6,707 nt of DNA from Flavobacteriales bacterium. GTDB lineage: Bacteria; Bacteroidota; Bacteroidia; Flavobacteriales_D; Crocinitomicaceae. A program made the translations under genes and the position numbers. The stretch is taken from contig CANHJY010000111.1 of the NCBI GenBank assembly GCA_947461185.1, positions 1 through 6,707 on the forward strand, in the 5' to 3' direction. Below the pieces are notes generated by a model that was not told where the DNA came from, searched no databases, and saw only the letters and a list, made by a program, of their open reading frames with translations. Positions 5,452-6,707 of the stretch are shown here, piece after piece. How positions within the stretch are numbered: position 1 is the first letter of the stretch; each line of letters starts with the position of its first letter.

Positions 5452-5931
5452 ATGAAAACAATACATAACCAAGGTTATTTTGCAATAGGAATCTATCGTG
5501 GTAAAACAGAACATAATATAGGAACACTATGGAGGACTGCGTATATTCTTGGAGCAAGTTACATTTTCACAATTGAAAAACGTTATAAAAAACAAACCTC
5601 CGATGTATTGAAAACTTGGGCGAGGATTCCTATGTTTCATTATCGAACTATGGACGATTTTTTAAAGTCTATTCCATACGACTGTAGGTTGGTAGGTGTT
5701 GAAATGACGGAAACATCTGAATTCCTCTCCGATTTTCAGCATCCCAAACGCGCCATTTATCTATTAGGAGCAGAGGATGAAGGATTGCCACAAGAAATCA
5801 TTGAATCCTGTCACTACCTTATTCAACTTCCTGGAAACAATTCCTTAAATGTGGCCGTTGCAGGAAGCATAGTTTTGCATGATAGAGTGAGTAAAATCCC
5901 TTGTGATTTTCCACCCTACCACAAAGAATAA
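5452..5931 (+). CDS. SpoU/TrmH family RNA 2'-O-methyltransferase
   Basis: A 159-residue protein consisting of a single SpoU methylase (SPOUT, trefoil-knot) domain, without the extra N-terminal substrate-binding domain of many relatives. Motif 1 is HNIGTLWRTAYILGA (21-35) with N22 and R28, the arginine expected to be catalytic. Motif 2 is AIYLLGAEDEGLPQEI (101-116). Motif 3 is LIQLPGNNSLNVAVAGSIVLHDR (123-145), which forms the SAM-binding knot. These enzymes act as dimers and methylate the ribose 2'-OH of tRNA or rRNA; the target nucleotide cannot be told from the sequence. KRYKKQTSDVLKTW (43-56) is a basic stretch that could contact RNA. The frame extends five codons to a TTG at 5437, but that lies inside a promoter-like box, so ATG 5452 is chosen. 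The stop is two bases from that of the convergent hydrolase gene. Confidence 0.92.
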   Translation: MKTIHNQGYFAIGIYRGKTEHNIGTLWRTAYILGASYIFTIEKRYKKQTSDVLKTWARIPMFHYRTMDDFLKSIPYDCRLVGVEMTETSEFLSDFQHPKRAIYLLGAEDEGLPQEIIESCHYLIQLPGNNSLNVAVAGSIVLHDRVSKIPCDFPPYHKE

Positions 5932-5933
5932 CA

Positions 5934-6653
5934 CTAATCTTTATCTGATTCCGTTTCCGTGATCGATTCGATAGCTTTTGAATATTGGAACATCCAATCG
6001 TAAATTTCACTCGAACGAAAAGCCCGCTCCAAATCCCCATGATCAGCACCATCAACCACAGTATATTTTAGATTTGTACCACCATTACATTCCTTTATGG
6101 CTTTAACTATTTTTTCTGATTCAGAAATCGGAACAGCTTCATCCCTATTTCCGTGTTGAATCCAAAGCGGCACACCTGCCAAATCACACCCGTCGTTGAT
6201 GTTACCGCCACCACACAAAGCAACTGCAGCAGTAACCAATTCCGGATATTGACCAGCAAAATGAAGTGTTCCATAACCACCCAAACTCATTCCAGTCACA
6301 TAAACGCGGTTCGAATCGGTGGTATATTGCGATTGCACATATTCCAGCACATGTTTGATCTTTTCTGGTTCCCAAGATTTTCCTTTCGGAACTTGCGGAG
6401 CAATAACGATTGCAGGAAAAGTAGTACCTTTTTCAATTTCGTGAATTACACCATATTTTTTCACTAAATTCAAGTCACTTCCGGATAAACTTCTTCCATG
6501 CAGAAAAATCATTACAGGAGGTTGATTTTTCAATATACTGTCATCGGGTAAATACAACCAAAAGTTGTAATCTGACTTATCTTTTTCAGCCGTTAGTTGC
6601 GCATGAGCGGGCGTAAAGCTGATTGTGACTAAAATAAAAAATAAAAATTTCAT
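5934..6653 (-). CDS. Secreted alpha/beta hydrolase (PHB depolymerase / feruloyl-esterase-like)
   Basis: A 239-residue protein with a cleavable signal peptide (MKFLFFILVTISFTPAHA, cut before Q19), so it acts in the periplasm or outside the cell. The mature part is one alpha/beta hydrolase domain: oxyanion-hole HG at 52-53 in PPVMIFLHGRSLSG, VIAPQVPKGKSW (83-94), nucleophile elbow GMSLGGYG (121-128) with S123, acid D171 in HGNRDEAVP, and H205 in GADHGD. This Ser-Asp-His triad and layout match the esterase D / PHB depolymerase-like group of Bacteroidota, often linked to polysaccharide ester removal. No carbohydrate genes are nearby, so the substrate is open. Three cysteines (147, 156, 189) are present. 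The frame extends to a TTG at 6662 that would put non-signal residues first; ATG 6653 is preferred. Confidence 0.92.
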   Translation of the reverse strand: MKFLFFILVTISFTPAHAQLTAEKDKSDYNFWLYLPDDSILKNQPPVMIFLHGRSLSGSDLNLVKKYGVIHEIEKGTTFPAIVIAPQVPKGKSWEPEKIKHVLEYVQSQYTTDSNRVYVTGMSLGGYGTLHFAGQYPELVTAAVALCGGGNINDGCDLAGVPLWIQHGNRDEAVPISESEKIVKAIKECNGGTNLKYTVVDGADHGDLERAFRSSEIYDWMFQYSKAIESITETESDKD

Positions 6654-6659
6654 CGTGCA

Positions 6660-6667
6660 CAAAAGTA
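6660..6667 (-). promoter_or_regulatory. Candidate -7 box TACTTTTG for the hydrolase gene
   Basis: On the minus strand this exactly matches TAnnTTTG and ends just six bases before the ATG at 6653, so transcription would begin within a few bases of the start codon. No clear TTG -33 element is visible at 17-23 bases upstream. The remaining bases to 6707 show nothing else recognisable. Confidence 0.4.
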
Positions 6668-6707
6668 GGCAATGCTGACTAAAATGTAAAATCTATCTTC
6701 AGCGAAA

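Noticed and set aside
6153..6467. Open frame of 104 codons on the plus strand
   Set aside because: It lies antisense to the secreted hydrolase, whose catalytic motifs are intact. Its translation has no recognisable domain, so it is a shadow.
1..6707. tRNA, rRNA, riboswitch, CRISPR, insertion sequence or prophage signals
   Set aside because: I saw no cloverleaf, rRNA-like segment, spaced repeats, transposase or terminal inverted repeats. Nearly all bases belong to ordinary protein genes.

Overview
The window is a dense, AT-rich piece of bacterial chromosome, most likely from the phylum Bacteroidota (Flavobacteriales or a close relative). The evidence is a FISUMP-domain lipoprotein, signal-peptide lipoproteins with loose lipoboxes, almost no Shine-Dalgarno sequences, and several matches to the Bacteroidota sigma factor -7 box TAnnTTTG just upstream of start codons. 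The family assignment is inference. It holds ten protein genes, a possible tail of an eleventh at the left edge, and no RNA genes, mobile elements or CRISPR. No gene-free stretch exceeds 300 bases; the longest gaps are about 75 bases.

Layout. Bases 1-112 look like the tail of a gene whose frame is broken, ending TAGTG on the start of a plus-strand CYTH/triphosphate-tunnel protein (112-561). That gene meets a minus-strand SOUL heme-binding-like protein (558-1160) tail to tail, with overlapping stops. Upstream on the minus strand is a tightly packed four-gene unit read from 3890 to 1235: low-specificity threonine aldolase, an unknown lipoprotein, an unknown small acidic protein, and a FISUMP lipoprotein. 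Adjacent genes overlap by 19 bases, then by 1 base, then are 15 bases apart. A divergent gap of 76 bases separates this unit from a plus-strand TauE/SafE transporter (3967-4740), which meets a minus-strand class I O-methyltransferase (4746-5384). A divergent gap of 67 bases leads to a plus-strand SpoU/TrmH RNA methyltransferase (5452-5931), which meets a secreted alpha/beta hydrolase (5934-6653, minus).

Most genes look like ordinary housekeeping or accessory enzymes with no evident shared pathway. The most notable points are a run of nine G's in the threonine aldolase coding strand, inside the active-site region and at the head of a coupled unit carrying two lipoproteins (a possible slippage switch); the two unrecognised proteins of that unit; three convergent gene pairs with stops overlapping or 2-5 bases apart; and promoter-like boxes so close to starts that some mRNAs may be nearly leaderless. 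I did not find a clear new multi-gene system. The aldolase-lipoprotein-acidic protein-FISUMP unit is the best candidate for follow-up.

Start codons were chosen by family N-termini and context. Four genes (threonine aldolase, O-methyltransferase, TrmH-like, hydrolase) can be extended upstream to a TTG, but an ATG a few codons in fits better.
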